Positions 46,601-54,951 of a stretch of DNA of 64,000 bases are shown piece after piece. Source of the DNA: Bacteroidota bacterium (lineage in GTDB: Bacteria > Bacteroidota > Bacteroidia > Chitinophagales > Chitinophagaceae); assembly GCA_023386045.1 (NCBI GenBank), contig JAEWKK010000019.1:496001-560000 (forward strand), in the 5' to 3' direction. Within the stretch, counting starts at the first letter, position 1. Each line of letters begins with the position of its first letter. The notes beneath the pieces were generated by a model that saw only the letters and a list, made by a program, of their open reading frames with translations, did not search any database and was not told the DNA's origin. Position numbers and translations under genes: made by a program.

Positions 46601-48453
46601 TAAATATTCGGGTATCTTCATATTATAAATTAAGCTCCTTGCCTTGGGACAATGAATACATAGTGCCAAACCTTATTGCATCTGCAGCTGGAGGTGTTGC
46701 AGGTCTGTCTAATGGCAAGGGTACACAGGCATTGTTAGAGGCTTATGGTAGTCCACTAAATAGTGGTGTCTTTAGTTTCTTATCAGATCAGTCTTCAGAT
46801 TACGATAATAGTCGCCCTATGGCATTTCTGAATTGGATCTTATTTGATGAGCGTTTTAATTACGTCGCATCAAGTTCTGGTTACCAGCAGGTGGGCGACA
46901 ATATGGAGTTTAAGGTTCATTTGCTTAATAATCTGCCAATTGATAAAAACGGGTATTTGTTTGTTTATGTAAGTAATGCAAGCACAACACAACCGGTTTA
47001 TTTCGATAATTTGCAAGTGACGCATATTAGAGGGCGGATTTTGGAAGAGAATCATTATTATCCCTTTGGGTTGATCCAACAAGGTATAAGTTCAAAAGCT
47101 CTGGCATTTCTTTCTCCTTTAAATAATATGAAGTACAATGGAAAGGAAGAGCAAAGGCAGGAATTTAGTGATGGATCGGGTTTGGAGTGGTTAGACTATG
47201 GAGCAAGGCTATATGATAATCAAATAGGCAGGTGGCATGTAATAGATCCTTTGTGTGATATGTACAAAAATTATAGTCCCTATAACTATGTGGTCAATAA
47301 TCCAATTCGATTAATAGACCCAAATGGGATGGAGGTAGAAGAAATTGAGGGAGGAATAACACTTACAGGTGAGGATGCACAGAATGCGTTTAAACAAATA
47401 CAAGAAATGATAGGTGGACAGAAGTCTGATGAACATGATTCTAACAACGATGACCCAGGCGATGGAGCTAAAAAACGAACTGCTGAATTTAGGCAAGCAA
47501 AAGAGATTATTAAAATTGGTACAAAAGATGAATTTAATAAGTTCATCGAACAATTTAAAGATAAGCTTGATATTGGAAGCTCTATTACAGATTTATGGGA
47601 ACTTTCTGTAAGCGGTACACTAGAAGCGGGGTATTATAAAAACGCGAAAGGTTTATTAGTTCCATATGCTAAATTAAAAAATTACGACCCAACAAAACCG
47701 CTTTCTCAACAAACTAAGAATCTGTCTCTAGCCTTACAAAAATATGCAGGACTTAATAAGGCTTTAGGAAGGGTGACATCCGTATTACCTTTTGTCAGTG
47801 TAGGTGCAACAGAATACTTATATTCACAGGGAGCAATCAAAAAGGAAGATGCCTGGAATGGAAGAGTAGGCTTTTTATTTTCCTTTTTCCCAAATCCTTT
47901 AAGCTTTGCGGCATGGGGCCTATTAATAACAGATCCAGGACCGGATTTAAACCCGTTGAGGCATCCAAATGCAATAAAACATACAGAAAAGGATGGTACC
48001 GTTTGGTATGACTATATATGTTTTAAAAAAGGCACAACTGTATATACTGAAAAAGGAAATATAGAAATTCAGAAGCTGAAGGTTGGAGATGCAGTTTATT
48101 CCTACAACGAAATTACAGGTGCTATTGAAATAAAGAATGTAATTACTCTACAGGAACATCAATCTGCCGAAATTTTAGAAATTGTTATTGGTAGTGAGAC
48201 GATTTGCGTGACGGAAGAACATCCATTTTATATTGTTGGTAAGGGTTGGACTAAAGCAAAAGATATAAATATTAATGATGAATGTAAATCTTTGAACGAT
48301 AATCTTGTTCTTAAAGTCTTATCGATTAAAAAAATTGAAGAAAAAAACTCGGTGTATAATTTAGAAGTGGATGGTAATCATAACTATTTTGTAAGTAGTT
48401 ATAGAGTCTTAGTTCATAATAAAAACATCTCTTTTTTTAAACAGGGCAGATGA
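43621..48453 (+). CDS. DUF6443/RHS polymorphic-toxin protein with C-terminal Hint domain
   Basis: A 1610-residue exported protein. It has a signal peptide, a DUF6443-type start (YLDGLGRPIQTVAKQASP), many RHS/YD repeats (YDEYGRLIQTKSL, YDANGNLVKDL, YTYDATGNKLKK) and the core KDHLGNVRMVL to YYPFGLIQQG, then YDNQIGRWHVIDPL and NNPIRLIDPNGME. A pre-toxin Hint domain follows, with Cys1467 (CFKKGTTVYTE), TEEHPFY and a terminal VHN (1599-1600). Hint autoproteolysis normally releases a toxin, but only ten residues follow the Asn, so the toxin tip is missing or the Hint itself ends the protein. Confidence 0.88.
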   Translation: MILTVKRYNKILLFIFCLLVIINSYGQRIAPFAYNSNSKINYIRNWDSKAPQSDPNKILLTSSIDSFQIGTVYLDGLGRPIQTVAKQASPLGKDFVTAVIYNDRGLEEYKYLPFAANSTDGNTSISDGLFKLNPFQQDSTFSRLQYPGENYYYSRFFYEASPLNRTIESFAPGDSWAGTSSINTANNRRSVKTDYLINTISDSVRIWNISSTISDAPTSSSIYDAGQLYKTVITDEMLSKVIEYKNKEGKVILRKEQLVSLPSTGHDGWLCTYYVYDDFGNLRFVMQPKAVENLLYASNWVLTNNIRDELCFYYGYDSKQRMIVKKVPGAGESYMIYDQRDRLVMSQTANLRGENKWLVNLYDELNRNIQSGLVDNNQIGNKSFANHLSDANTSISYPFSLSSIPFTGYEVLIQTGYDHYNSMPYGASPGTIDNSGVNSTNFMTSYNTSPMFAQPIVQSTAVRGKITWMKVKVLGTTSTYFFTTNIYDEYGRLIQTKSLNISGGWDIMTSQYDFSGKIIASHIIHDKAGSNPEIYEILTKNEYDQQGRLLNIKKSVKLTGEDYSPEKLLCVNQYNELGQLKSKKLAADYDNGNGLDILNFDYNIRGWLLGVNREWAKVTTPLSHYFVYDLGYDKTIISPGGNSTIGNYSTAQYNGNIGGTVWRSIGDLEIRKYDFAYDAVNRLGSADFNQYTGGSFNKSAGVDFSVSNLAYDANGNILSQLQKGWKLGGSVVIDNLSYNYEVNSNKLKNVVDASNDISTNLGDFRSSSLYMASMSNNKASTATDYYYDANGNLVKDLNKDIETFSGTNGIEYNYLNLPSKITVKTDNSTNKGTIEYTYDATGNKLKKVVTEGSNITTTLYMFGQYVNDTLQFFPHEEGRIRMWPSTHEQEIQNETSAIVYYDYFLKDHLGNVRMVLTDQEQTDMYLAATMEDEAEPSEVQLYGNIIETKIRIDEIDEYPTDSYTDPNEFVAKVMAEDQIIGPNITLKVMAGDKVNIRVSSYYKLSSLPWDNEYIVPNLIASAAGGVAGLSNGKGTQALLEAYGSPLNSGVFSFLSDQSSDYDNSRPMAFLNWILFDERFNYVASSSGYQQVGDNMEFKVHLLNNLPIDKNGYLFVYVSNASTTQPVYFDNLQVTHIRGRILEENHYYPFGLIQQGISSKALAFLSPLNNMKYNGKEEQRQEFSDGSGLEWLDYGARLYDNQIGRWHVIDPLCDMYKNYSPYNYVVNNPIRLIDPNGMEVEEIEGGITLTGEDAQNAFKQIQEMIGGQKSDEHDSNNDDPGDGAKKRTAEFRQAKEIIKIGTKDEFNKFIEQFKDKLDIGSSITDLWELSVSGTLEAGYYKNAKGLLVPYAKLKNYDPTKPLSQQTKNLSLALQKYAGLNKALGRVTSVLPFVSVGATEYLYSQGAIKKEDAWNGRVGFLFSFFPNPLSFAAWGLLITDPGPDLNPLRHPNAIKHTEKDGTVWYDYICFKKGTTVYTEKGNIEIQKLKVGDAVYSYNEITGAIEIKNVITLQEHQSAEILEIVIGSETICVTEEHPFYIVGKGWTKAKDININDECKSLNDNLVLKVLSIKKIEEKNSVYNLEVDGNHNYFVSSYRVLVHNKNISFFKQGR

Positions 48454-48490
48454 AATGAATTAATAGAATAATAAACCATGCTAATGTGAA

Positions 48491-48883
48491 ATGAAAATAT
48501 TTGATTACTTATTTTATAAGATTTATAAACTTATAAATTTTTTAGGCAATACTGACTTTTATCCTGAATCTAATACATGGCTTATATCTTCAACGTTTTT
48601 ATGGCTGAACATTCTTACTATATTAAATTTGGTTGAGCTAACGCTTGAAAGAGCTCTTACTAACAAATGGTATGTTATTGTTCTTTATATTCTATATTTG
48701 ATATTAACATACAAATATTTCCTTGGAAAGGACCGTTATAAGAATATCATACAGTGTTATGATAAGCAAATGGGGATAAAGAAAATGTGGGGAACCATTA
48801 CCGTAGTGATTTATATATTTGCAACAATAGTATTACATCTTTATTTTTCTGAAGCAAGAAGAGGAATGTTATTAAGCATATAA
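48491..48883 (+). CDS. Small membrane protein downstream of the RHS-Hint gene
   Basis: A 130-residue protein with three predicted TM helices (about 30-48, 58-76 and 100-119) and short charged loops. It starts 37 bp after the RHS-Hint gene, the usual place for an immunity protein, but nothing in it matches a known immunity family. Since the toxin tip is absent, it may be an orphan immunity gene or unrelated. Confidence 0.5.
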   Translation: MKIFDYLFYKIYKLINFLGNTDFYPESNTWLISSTFLWLNILTILNLVELTLERALTNKWYVIVLYILYLILTYKYFLGKDRYKNIIQCYDKQMGIKKMWGTITVVIYIFATIVLHLYFSEARRGMLLSI

Positions 48884-49399
48884 TAAATCTTTTTCTCAAG
48901 CCATGATTAACTTTCTCAAATCTCTTTTGAATAAGTTAATTTAATATTCCTCAAGTTTTAATTTATACTTTCATCAGGTTAATGATATTAAAGAGAATTG
49001 TATAAATAAGCCACGAGCTCAATAAAAATGTAAATTAACAAGAGAAATATCCATAAGCAATACAAACTTTGTAAAAGTTCGTCGTCAAATTTATAAACTC
49101 TGTTTGTATGACTTGACTGCTTAATAAGTGACAGGTATTCATAACTTTGAAAAAATTAATAAAGATTCCTTGCGCACGCTTCAGAAGTTTCTTCACTTAC
49201 CTCCCGAGAGATTAAGGTGCTAGAAAGAAATACAGAAGAAAAATTCCAGCGCACATAAATTCTTCAAACAATGGATATGAATTTATTTCCAAAGCATAGA
49301 ATTTTAGAAGAAAGAAATTGATCCGCATAAAAAAACATTTTTTCCAAGAAAGTCATGTAATGCTAGTACTAATTGAATTTTATACAACTGAATGAGTTT
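48884..49399. other. AT-rich non-coding right margin of the element
   Basis: About 515 bp without a gene or clear structure, before the right-end integrase sites. Confidence 0.4.
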
Positions 49400-49423
49400 T
49401 TACCGTGCAAATTTCCGTGCAAA
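49400..49423. promoter_or_regulatory. Paired CGTGCAAA arm-type integrase sites (right)
   Basis: The same 24 bp as 14371-14394: two CGTGCAAA words in direct orientation separated by TTTC. It lies 46 bp inside the right attachment repeat. Confidence 0.65.
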
Positions 49424-49427
49424 CAAA

Positions 49428-49460
49428 AAAGGGTTACAAACTTAAAGTCTATAACCCTTT
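49428..49460. terminator. Hairpin between arm sites and right attachment repeat
   Basis: AAAGGGTTA (49428-49436) pairs with TAACCCTTT (49452-49460), flanked by A-rich and T-rich tracts, so it can terminate in either direction. A similar AAAAGGG/CCCTTT hairpin occupies the same place before the left attachment repeat. Confidence 0.6.
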
Positions 49461-49469
49461 GATTTTTAA

Positions 49470-49514
49470 GTGGATCCTGAGGGACTTGAACCCCCGGCCC
49501 TCTGATTATGAGAC
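49470..49514 (-). repeat. Right attachment site (tRNA 3'-half, CAU anticodon)
   Basis: Identical over 45 bp to 14202-14246, in the same orientation. The sequence beyond 49514 does not supply the missing 5' half of the tRNA, so no functional tRNA is rebuilt here. Confidence 0.85.
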
Positions 49515-49703
49515 TAAAGGAAAAGAGTAGATTAGACCCATTTGTATCTCCTCAAAATTCCAGATAATTTACAATTTAAATGGCCTGCACAATTTTCATC
49601 AAGAATCAGAAAAATCATAGGTTAAGAAGACCTAGAAAGTCTTCATTCTGCAGATAATTTTATAGATTACACGCAGGCTTCCTTCACCTCCCAATCCAAA
49701 ATA

Positions 49704-50036
49704 TTATTTACTACCTGCTTTCCTTAACCTTTCAAAATAATCCTTCTTCGCCTTTTGATACAGATTTTCTCCTGGCTTCAATTGCTTCTCATAGCTGGCT
49801 CTTAATATTGGATCTCTCATAACTAAACTGGCATAGGCTGTTGCTTTTTTCATGCGGGACCGCTGCAAGGCCTGTAGAGGAGAGGGCTTGATACCGCTCA
49901 TGTCAGGGTACTTGCTTACCACTACCTTGTCAGCATATTGCTTGAACACCAGCTCCCTGCCTATGGTACCACTTAATCCTTCCAGCAAAGCATCCTTTTT
50001 TAATCTGGCCATAAACTTGTTTTTGTTTTGCATCAA
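49704..50036 (-). CDS. Conserved-looking basic protein, unknown (110 aa)
   Basis: A 110-residue basic protein with a compact pattern, LLEGLSGTIGRELVFKQY, VVSKYPDMSGIKPS and QKAKKDYFERLRKAGSK, that I associate with a Bacteroidota hypothetical family. The initiating Met may be Met1, Met2 or Met9 (MARLKKD). It is the first gene outside the element. Function unknown. Confidence 0.6.
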   Translation of the reverse strand: MMQNKNKFMARLKKDALLEGLSGTIGRELVFKQYADKVVVSKYPDMSGIKPSPLQALQRSRMKKATAYASLVMRDPILRASYEKQLKPGENLYQKAKKDYFERLRKAGSK

Positions 50037-50595
50037 AAGATTCCTTCATTCTGTTTCTTCGGCGGCTGAATTGTCATTAGTAATTTTACGGGCTAACTAA
50101 CGCTAAACCTATTTTTATTGCCGCTCATATTCTGCACTGCTGCCTGTCAAAAGCCATTCAGCAGCTGGTCTAAGGCATGGCAACGGCCACCATCCTTCGA
50201 CCATCCTTCGATGATCCTTCGACCATCTTTCGATGCTTTTACGATACTACTACCATTGAACTGGGAATGCAAGAGGAGAAATACGGCGTAAATAAACGTT
50301 TTCCCTATATGAAGTGAACACAAAATAATACTTTATTCAGGCAGTTGCAAACCCGGACGAAGGCAAATAGGAATAATGATTCGCAAACAATAACTGCTTT
50401 AAAGGGCCTGGAAAATGAAAAGTCGAAATCGAAATAGAATTAGATTTCCTGAGTAGGCCTGAGCTTCATGATTTCACAACCTTGATTTATTAATACAAGC
50501 TCTGGAAAATTGTATCCTTTCTTATGCATTTTTAGATGATCAGGATTCTCAGGCATGGTCTATGATCCATCTACCATTGACCATGGACCAAACTG
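50037..50595. other. Non-coding region with CCATCCTTCGA tandem repeats
   Basis: No gene. Four near-copies of CCATCCTTCGA run from 50191 to 50234. The rest shows nothing notable. Confidence 0.5.
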
Positions 50596-51270
50596 CTAAA
50601 GACCCACCGGCGAGCATTTGATTTTTGAAATATCCTGATTCAGGTCTATCTGGTAGATCGTCTCATCTTCATCTTCGAACTTTTTGTCATTGTTCTTATC
50701 GTTTTGTATGGTAGCGATGATTGTCTTGCCATCTCTTGCCATTTTCCAGTTGGTCACACTCATTCCAACTGGTGTAATCTGTTTCAAAGATTCGCCGGTT
50801 TTTGTCGAAACATAGAGGTACACAGGATCGTCCTCATCCAGGATTCCATCCTTATTGTATTCATCTGTTCTGACTAAGTAAATCAGATGGTCGGACGACA
50901 TGCCACTAAGCATTTTATTCGGTTCATAATAACCATAATCAAACCTCACATATAACATAGTATTCTGCATGGGATACACAGCTACCAGGTCAGAGGGGAA
51001 CATCTTTTTGATTTTCTTATCCTTTATGCTGTGTATAAAAACGTTTGTCCAGAATTTGATCTGTCCATCATAACCTTCAAATTGATTTTTATTGTCAAAA
51101 TTGTATTTAAGCTTATTTGATTTATTTACCAGACTCCCAATAATAAAATAGTCTGAACTGTCTATCTGTAATGGGGGTGCATAATTGATTCCGTTGGAAT
51201 ATTTGACCTGGCCAAAAGAATAGAATGTGCCTAATACAAGCAGCATGGCCAGGAATAGATGCTTTCTCAT
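50596..51270 (-). CDS. Exported protein with EF-hand-like calcium loops
   Basis: A 224-residue exported protein. ATG 51270 starts a good signal peptide (MRKHLFLAMLLVLGTFYSFG); eight extra upstream residues are less likely. Two acidic loops, YNKDGILDEDDP and NDKNNDKKFEDEDE, match DxDxD-like EF-hand or dockerin-type calcium sites. The remainder looks like strands of a TolB/WD-like repeat (YLVRTDEYNKDG, VTNWKMARDGKTIIATIQND). Periplasmic or surface location is likely; the role is unknown. Confidence 0.6.
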   Translation of the reverse strand: MRKHLFLAMLLVLGTFYSFGQVKYSNGINYAPPLQIDSSDYFIIGSLVNKSNKLKYNFDNKNQFEGYDGQIKFWTNVFIHSIKDKKIKKMFPSDLVAVYPMQNTMLYVRFDYGYYEPNKMLSGMSSDHLIYLVRTDEYNKDGILDEDDPVYLYVSTKTGESLKQITPVGMSVTNWKMARDGKTIIATIQNDKNNDKKFEDEDETIYQIDLNQDISKIKCSPVGL

Positions 51271-52029
51271 AAATGCAATTTTAATTATATACAAGTTTAA
51301 GGAAAATATTTTGCTGCCGCAGAGAATGTTTATGGACCATTGCCGGTAAGGCGGTAAAACGGTAAGTAATGTTTTTGTTTTGAATTAATGAACTCGGATT
51401 ATAAACAAAGCTGCTTCTCCACAGACCGTTAGAAAAAAGGAAGAGGAAATGTTCCAGCGCCTTTTCCCGTGGGCTGGTTTAATGAATTTTACTTCTATAA
51501 AGTTTGCCAGCGGGGAACAGCGCCTCCAGTGGTCTTGCATGGCACGCAGCATGAATATCTACCTAAGATGTCGAATAAAAAGTCTTTTCGCCGATGGCGA
51601 TTTCGGGAGCGGAAAAGTATGATTAGAGGACATGTTGCGGATCGAAAATCGCGAAGCGATTCGCCGAAACAAATAATAAAATAAAAATCCATGAGGCAAT
51701 CGCCTTGACTTTTTTGTTACTTTTTTTGTTAAGAAAAAAAGTAAGCAGTAACCGGGCAAGTAGGAAGACAGGAAAGTATTGCGGACGAGTCCCTCAGATA
51801 TATGCTTTAGAAAAGAAACGATGGAGCAACACAATAGGATTTATTTTACAAGAAAATTTATGTCGACTTAGCGCCTATCTGAACTTCCCCGTTATCAAAT
51901 AACAATAATTACCGCTTTACCGTTTTCCCGGCTATTCTTCCCATCTTCCCGGTTAACTTCCCCCAAAAACATAATTCCCATTTTACCGTTTTCCCAGCTA
52001 AACCCCGCTATTGCCTTATTTTCGTCCCC
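51271..52029. other. Non-coding region with scattered degenerate repeats
   Basis: A 759-bp gap without a convincing gene. It contains GGTAAGGCGGTAAAACGGTA (51347-51366), an isolated family-1 REP-like word GGACGAGTCCCT (51783-51794), a poly-T/poly-A hairpin-like stretch (51703-51742) and TACCGTTTTCCCGGC-type words (51918-51995) just before the glycosyltransferase gene. Confidence 0.5.
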
Positions 52030-53226
52030 ATGCCACGCGTACTTAGAATATTGAATCGCCTCGCAGTTGGAGGCCCCGTACTCAATGCCACCTACCTTAC
52101 CCGGTATATGGCTCCCGAGTTCGATACTTTATTGGTGGTGGGTGAAAAAGAAGGCCATGAAAAAAGCGCTGAATACCTGGCCACACAACTGGGCATCCAG
52201 TACGTGACAATTAAAGGCATGGGTCGTTCCGTAAACCCTGCATCAGATTATATGGCTTACAGGGAACTGAAAAAGCTGATCAAGAGCTATCAGCCCGATA
52301 TCGTACATACCCACGCGGCTAAACCTGGCGCCCTGGGCCGACTGGCCGCTGCTTCCATGAAAGTGCCTGCGATACTCCATACCTTTCATGGACATGTATT
52401 TCATTCCTATTTCAATTCGGCAAAAACAAAATTCTTTATCAATACTGAAAGATACCTGGGCCGCCGCTCCGATGCCATCATCGCCATCAGTGAGCAACAG
52501 AAAAAAGAACTGGTAATGGATTTTAAAATCGCACCGGCTGATAAATTCAGGGTAGTGCCCCTGGGTTTTGACCTGGACAGATTCCGTACAAACCAGGAAA
52601 ACAAAAGACAAAGCTTTCGGACAGAATTCAGCCTGGATGAGGATACCATTGCCATTGGCATCATCGGCCGACTGGTACCTGTAAAAAATCATTACCTGTT
52701 TTTAAAGGCCATCAAACATGTGCTGGATCATACCAGTAAAAAAATCAAGGCCTTTATCATTGGTGATGGAGAAACAAGAGCCGATCTTGAAAATATCGCC
52801 CGCGAGGTTGGAATAAAATATACCACGGAAAATGATGCGGAACATCCGCACCAGCTGGTCTTCACTTCCTGGAGAAGCGATGTGGATACCATCAATGCCG
52901 GACTGGATATTGTTTGTTTGACATCTTTTAATGAAGGAACACCCGTGAGTCTCATTGAAGCACAGGCAGCCAACAAGCCCATTGTATCCACACGTGTAGG
53001 TGGTATTGCTGATATTGTGGTAGAAGGAGAAACAGCCCTGCTGGCTGGTATCAATGAAACAGAAAAGTTCGGCCAGCACCTGCTTTCACTGGTGGAAGAC
53101 GATGGGCTGAGAAATCAACTCGGATCTAACAGTCATGAGCACGTGATGAATAAATTCAGCTACCAGCGGCTGGTAGATGATATGTCGCAATTGTATTTTG
53201 AATTGCTTGATAAAAAAAGGAAATGA
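52030..53226 (+). CDS. GT4-family glycosyltransferase
   Basis: A 398-residue GT-B glycosyltransferase. The N-terminal acceptor domain (LNRLAVGGPVLNATYLTRYM, IVHTHAAKPGALGRLAA, HTFHGHVFHSYF) and the C-terminal nucleotide-sugar domain (GRLVPVKNHYLFLKA, SFNEGTPVSLIEAQAANKPIV with the E-x7-E motif) are typical of family 4 retaining enzymes in polysaccharide synthesis. The stop overlaps the phosphatase gene by 4 bp, so both probably act in capsule or exopolysaccharide production. Confidence 0.9.
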   Translation: MPRVLRILNRLAVGGPVLNATYLTRYMAPEFDTLLVVGEKEGHEKSAEYLATQLGIQYVTIKGMGRSVNPASDYMAYRELKKLIKSYQPDIVHTHAAKPGALGRLAAASMKVPAILHTFHGHVFHSYFNSAKTKFFINTERYLGRRSDAIIAISEQQKKELVMDFKIAPADKFRVVPLGFDLDRFRTNQENKRQSFRTEFSLDEDTIAIGIIGRLVPVKNHYLFLKAIKHVLDHTSKKIKAFIIGDGETRADLENIAREVGIKYTTENDAEHPHQLVFTSWRSDVDTINAGLDIVCLTSFNEGTPVSLIEAQAANKPIVSTRVGGIADIVVEGETALLAGINETEKFGQHLLSLVEDDGLRNQLGSNSHEHVMNKFSYQRLVDDMSQLYFELLDKKRK

Positions 53227-53954
53227 TGTTCTGGCATAAAAAAGCTTCAACTTCTGTAGACCTCAGCTGGCTGGTGGCCGACATGCATTCGCATCTTATC
53301 CCTGCTATTGATGATGGTGCACAGGACATGACTGCATCCATTTCCATGATCAAAGGCCTGAAGGAACTGGGTTACCAGAAGCTCATTACCACGCCTCATA
53401 TCTTGTGGGAGGTCTATCCCAATACACCGGAGATCATCACCAGTGGAATTGCAGAATTAAGAAAAACCATACAGGAACAAGGCATTGAAATGGATCTTCA
53501 TGCCGCCGCCGAATATTTTATTGATGATCATTTTGAAGACCAGCTGAGGACAAAAGCACCCCTGCTAACTTTGTCTGATAATCTTGTACTGGTGGAGTTT
53601 TCCATGATCACAAAACCAATGGACCTGCAGCAGGTGCTGTTCGACATGCAGTTACAGAATTACCAGCCTGTGCTGGCTCATCCCGAACGCTATATTTATC
53701 TTTCCCGTCATAAGGAGTTTTTCGATGAACTGAAATCGGCAGGATGCTTTTTCCAGTTAAACCTGCTTTCGCTCACCGGTCATTACGGTACTTCGGTCCA
53801 GGAACTGGCAGATTACCTGGTCAAAAAAAACTATTATGATTATGCAGGTACGGATATGCACCACCTGAAACACCTGGCTGGCTTGCAAAAATTACCTGCT
53901 GTTGCTTTGAAAAGACTCAGGGATTCGGGAACCATTAAAAATCATTTATTGTAA
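53223..53954 (+). CDS. CpsB/CapC-type tyrosine-protein phosphatase (PHP fold)
   Basis: A 243-residue PHP-domain metallophosphatase: VADMHSHLIPAIDDGAQD (metal-binding HxH), KLITTPHI, HAAAEYFID, PVLAHPERY and YAGTDMHHL supply the metal ligands in CpsB/YwqE order. These enzymes dephosphorylate the tyrosine kinase that controls polysaccharide chain length. The gene overlaps the glycosyltransferase by 4 bp (ATGA). Confidence 0.9.
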   Translation: MMFWHKKASTSVDLSWLVADMHSHLIPAIDDGAQDMTASISMIKGLKELGYQKLITTPHILWEVYPNTPEIITSGIAELRKTIQEQGIEMDLHAAAEYFIDDHFEDQLRTKAPLLTLSDNLVLVEFSMITKPMDLQQVLFDMQLQNYQPVLAHPERYIYLSRHKEFFDELKSAGCFFQLNLLSLTGHYGTSVQELADYLVKKNYYDYAGTDMHHLKHLAGLQKLPAVALKRLRDSGTIKNHLL

Positions 53955-53990
53955 ACTCAACCAATTGAAGTTTAATTTGTACTAACTGCA

Positions 53991-54869
53991 ATGGATTTTA
54001 CAATCAGGGAACTGGAGTCATTATCTGGAATTAAAGCCCATACCATCCGCATATGGGAGCAGCGCTATTCGTTTTTGAAGCCATCAAGAACACAGACCAA
54101 TATCCGCCGATACAGTAATGAAGAACTCAAGACCCTTCTCACCGTAGCACTTCTCAATAAATTTGGTTACAAGATCTCGCACATCGACCAGATGCCGCAG
54201 CTACAAAGGCACGAAGCCGTTATGCAGTTGCAGCAGACCGAAGCCATGAACGAAAATATCGTCAATGAAATGCTTGGCTTCATGATCGATCTCAAAAGCA
54301 TGGAGTTTGAGGATCTGCTTAATCAATACATCCATCAGCATGGAATTGAAAAGACTATCAGTGAGATCATTTTTCATTTCCTGGAAAAAGTTGGACTGCT
54401 TTGGCAAACCAATCGCATCATACCGCTACAGGAACATATTGTTTCAAACATCATCAGGCAAAAACTGGTGAGTGCTATTGAAAGACTTCCTTTTGTTAAG
54501 GAAACCTCACCTCTTTTTGTACTCTTTCTTCCCGAAAGTGAACACCATGAAATGGGTTTACTTTTTGTGTATTATCTCCTTCGCAAAAATGGTATCCCCG
54601 TCATTTATCTTGGTGCCAATGTGCCGCTGAAAGACATCAGGTACCTGCTTGAAATAAAAACTCCGGCATATCTCTACCTCCACCTGACCTCTTTCCCGCG
54701 ACAGCAAAACTTCCAGAAATTCCTTGCCTCCCTTAGTGGTTATGCTGGACAGTCAAAAGTTCTTATTTCCGGCAGTACGGTGGAAGGCTTCAAAAAGCCG
54801 CTTCCTGATAATGTAAGTGTCCTGCCTACCATGAGCTCCGTTGTGAGCTTCCTGAACTCCCTTTCCTGA
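53991..54869 (+). CDS. CarH/LitR-like MerR-family regulator with B12-binding domain
   Basis: A 292-residue protein. Residues 1-75 form a MerR winged helix (FTIRELESLSGIKAHTIRIWEQRYSF). A helical linker carries W138-x9-E148-H149, the W-x9-EH motif of CarH-type photoreceptors. A Rossmann domain holds E184-x-H186-x2-G189, the cobalamin-binding E-x-H-x2-G motif. In CarH, adenosylcobalamin drives a DNA-bound tetramer that light breaks apart, turning on carotenoid genes. The residue after Trp138 is Gln, where Thermus CarH has the His used in its light state. Its place just before the carotenoid operon supports control of that operon. Confidence 0.85.
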   Translation: MDFTIRELESLSGIKAHTIRIWEQRYSFLKPSRTQTNIRRYSNEELKTLLTVALLNKFGYKISHIDQMPQLQRHEAVMQLQQTEAMNENIVNEMLGFMIDLKSMEFEDLLNQYIHQHGIEKTISEIIFHFLEKVGLLWQTNRIIPLQEHIVSNIIRQKLVSAIERLPFVKETSPLFVLFLPESEHHEMGLLFVYYLLRKNGIPVIYLGANVPLKDIRYLLEIKTPAYLYLHLTSFPRQQNFQKFLASLSGYAGQSKVLISGSTVEGFKKPLPDNVSVLPTMSSVVSFLNSLS

Positions 54870-54896
54870 TTGTCATTTTTTTGTTTAATTATTTTA

Positions 54897-54930
54897 TTTG
54901 TTTTTATAAACAAACTATTGTTTAACTTCG
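54897..54930 (+). promoter_or_regulatory. Candidate operator and promoter of the sigma-carotenoid operon
   Basis: A palindrome TTTGTTT-TTAT-AAACAAA (54897-54914) lies in the 82-bp gap before the sigma gene. Its first TTTG and the later TAACTTCG (54923-54930) roughly match the Bacteroidota -33/-7 elements (TTTG, TAnnTTTG) with about 22 bp between them. A regulator bound to the palindrome would cover the promoter. TTGTTTAA words at 54881 and 54919 may be extra half-sites. Confidence 0.5.
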
Positions 54931-54951
54931 ATGTATTAAAACATAAACAAA

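Noticed and set aside
51703..51742. Poly-T/poly-A hairpin as an intrinsic terminator
   Set aside because: The stem is almost only A-T, and no gene with a supported stop ends just before it.
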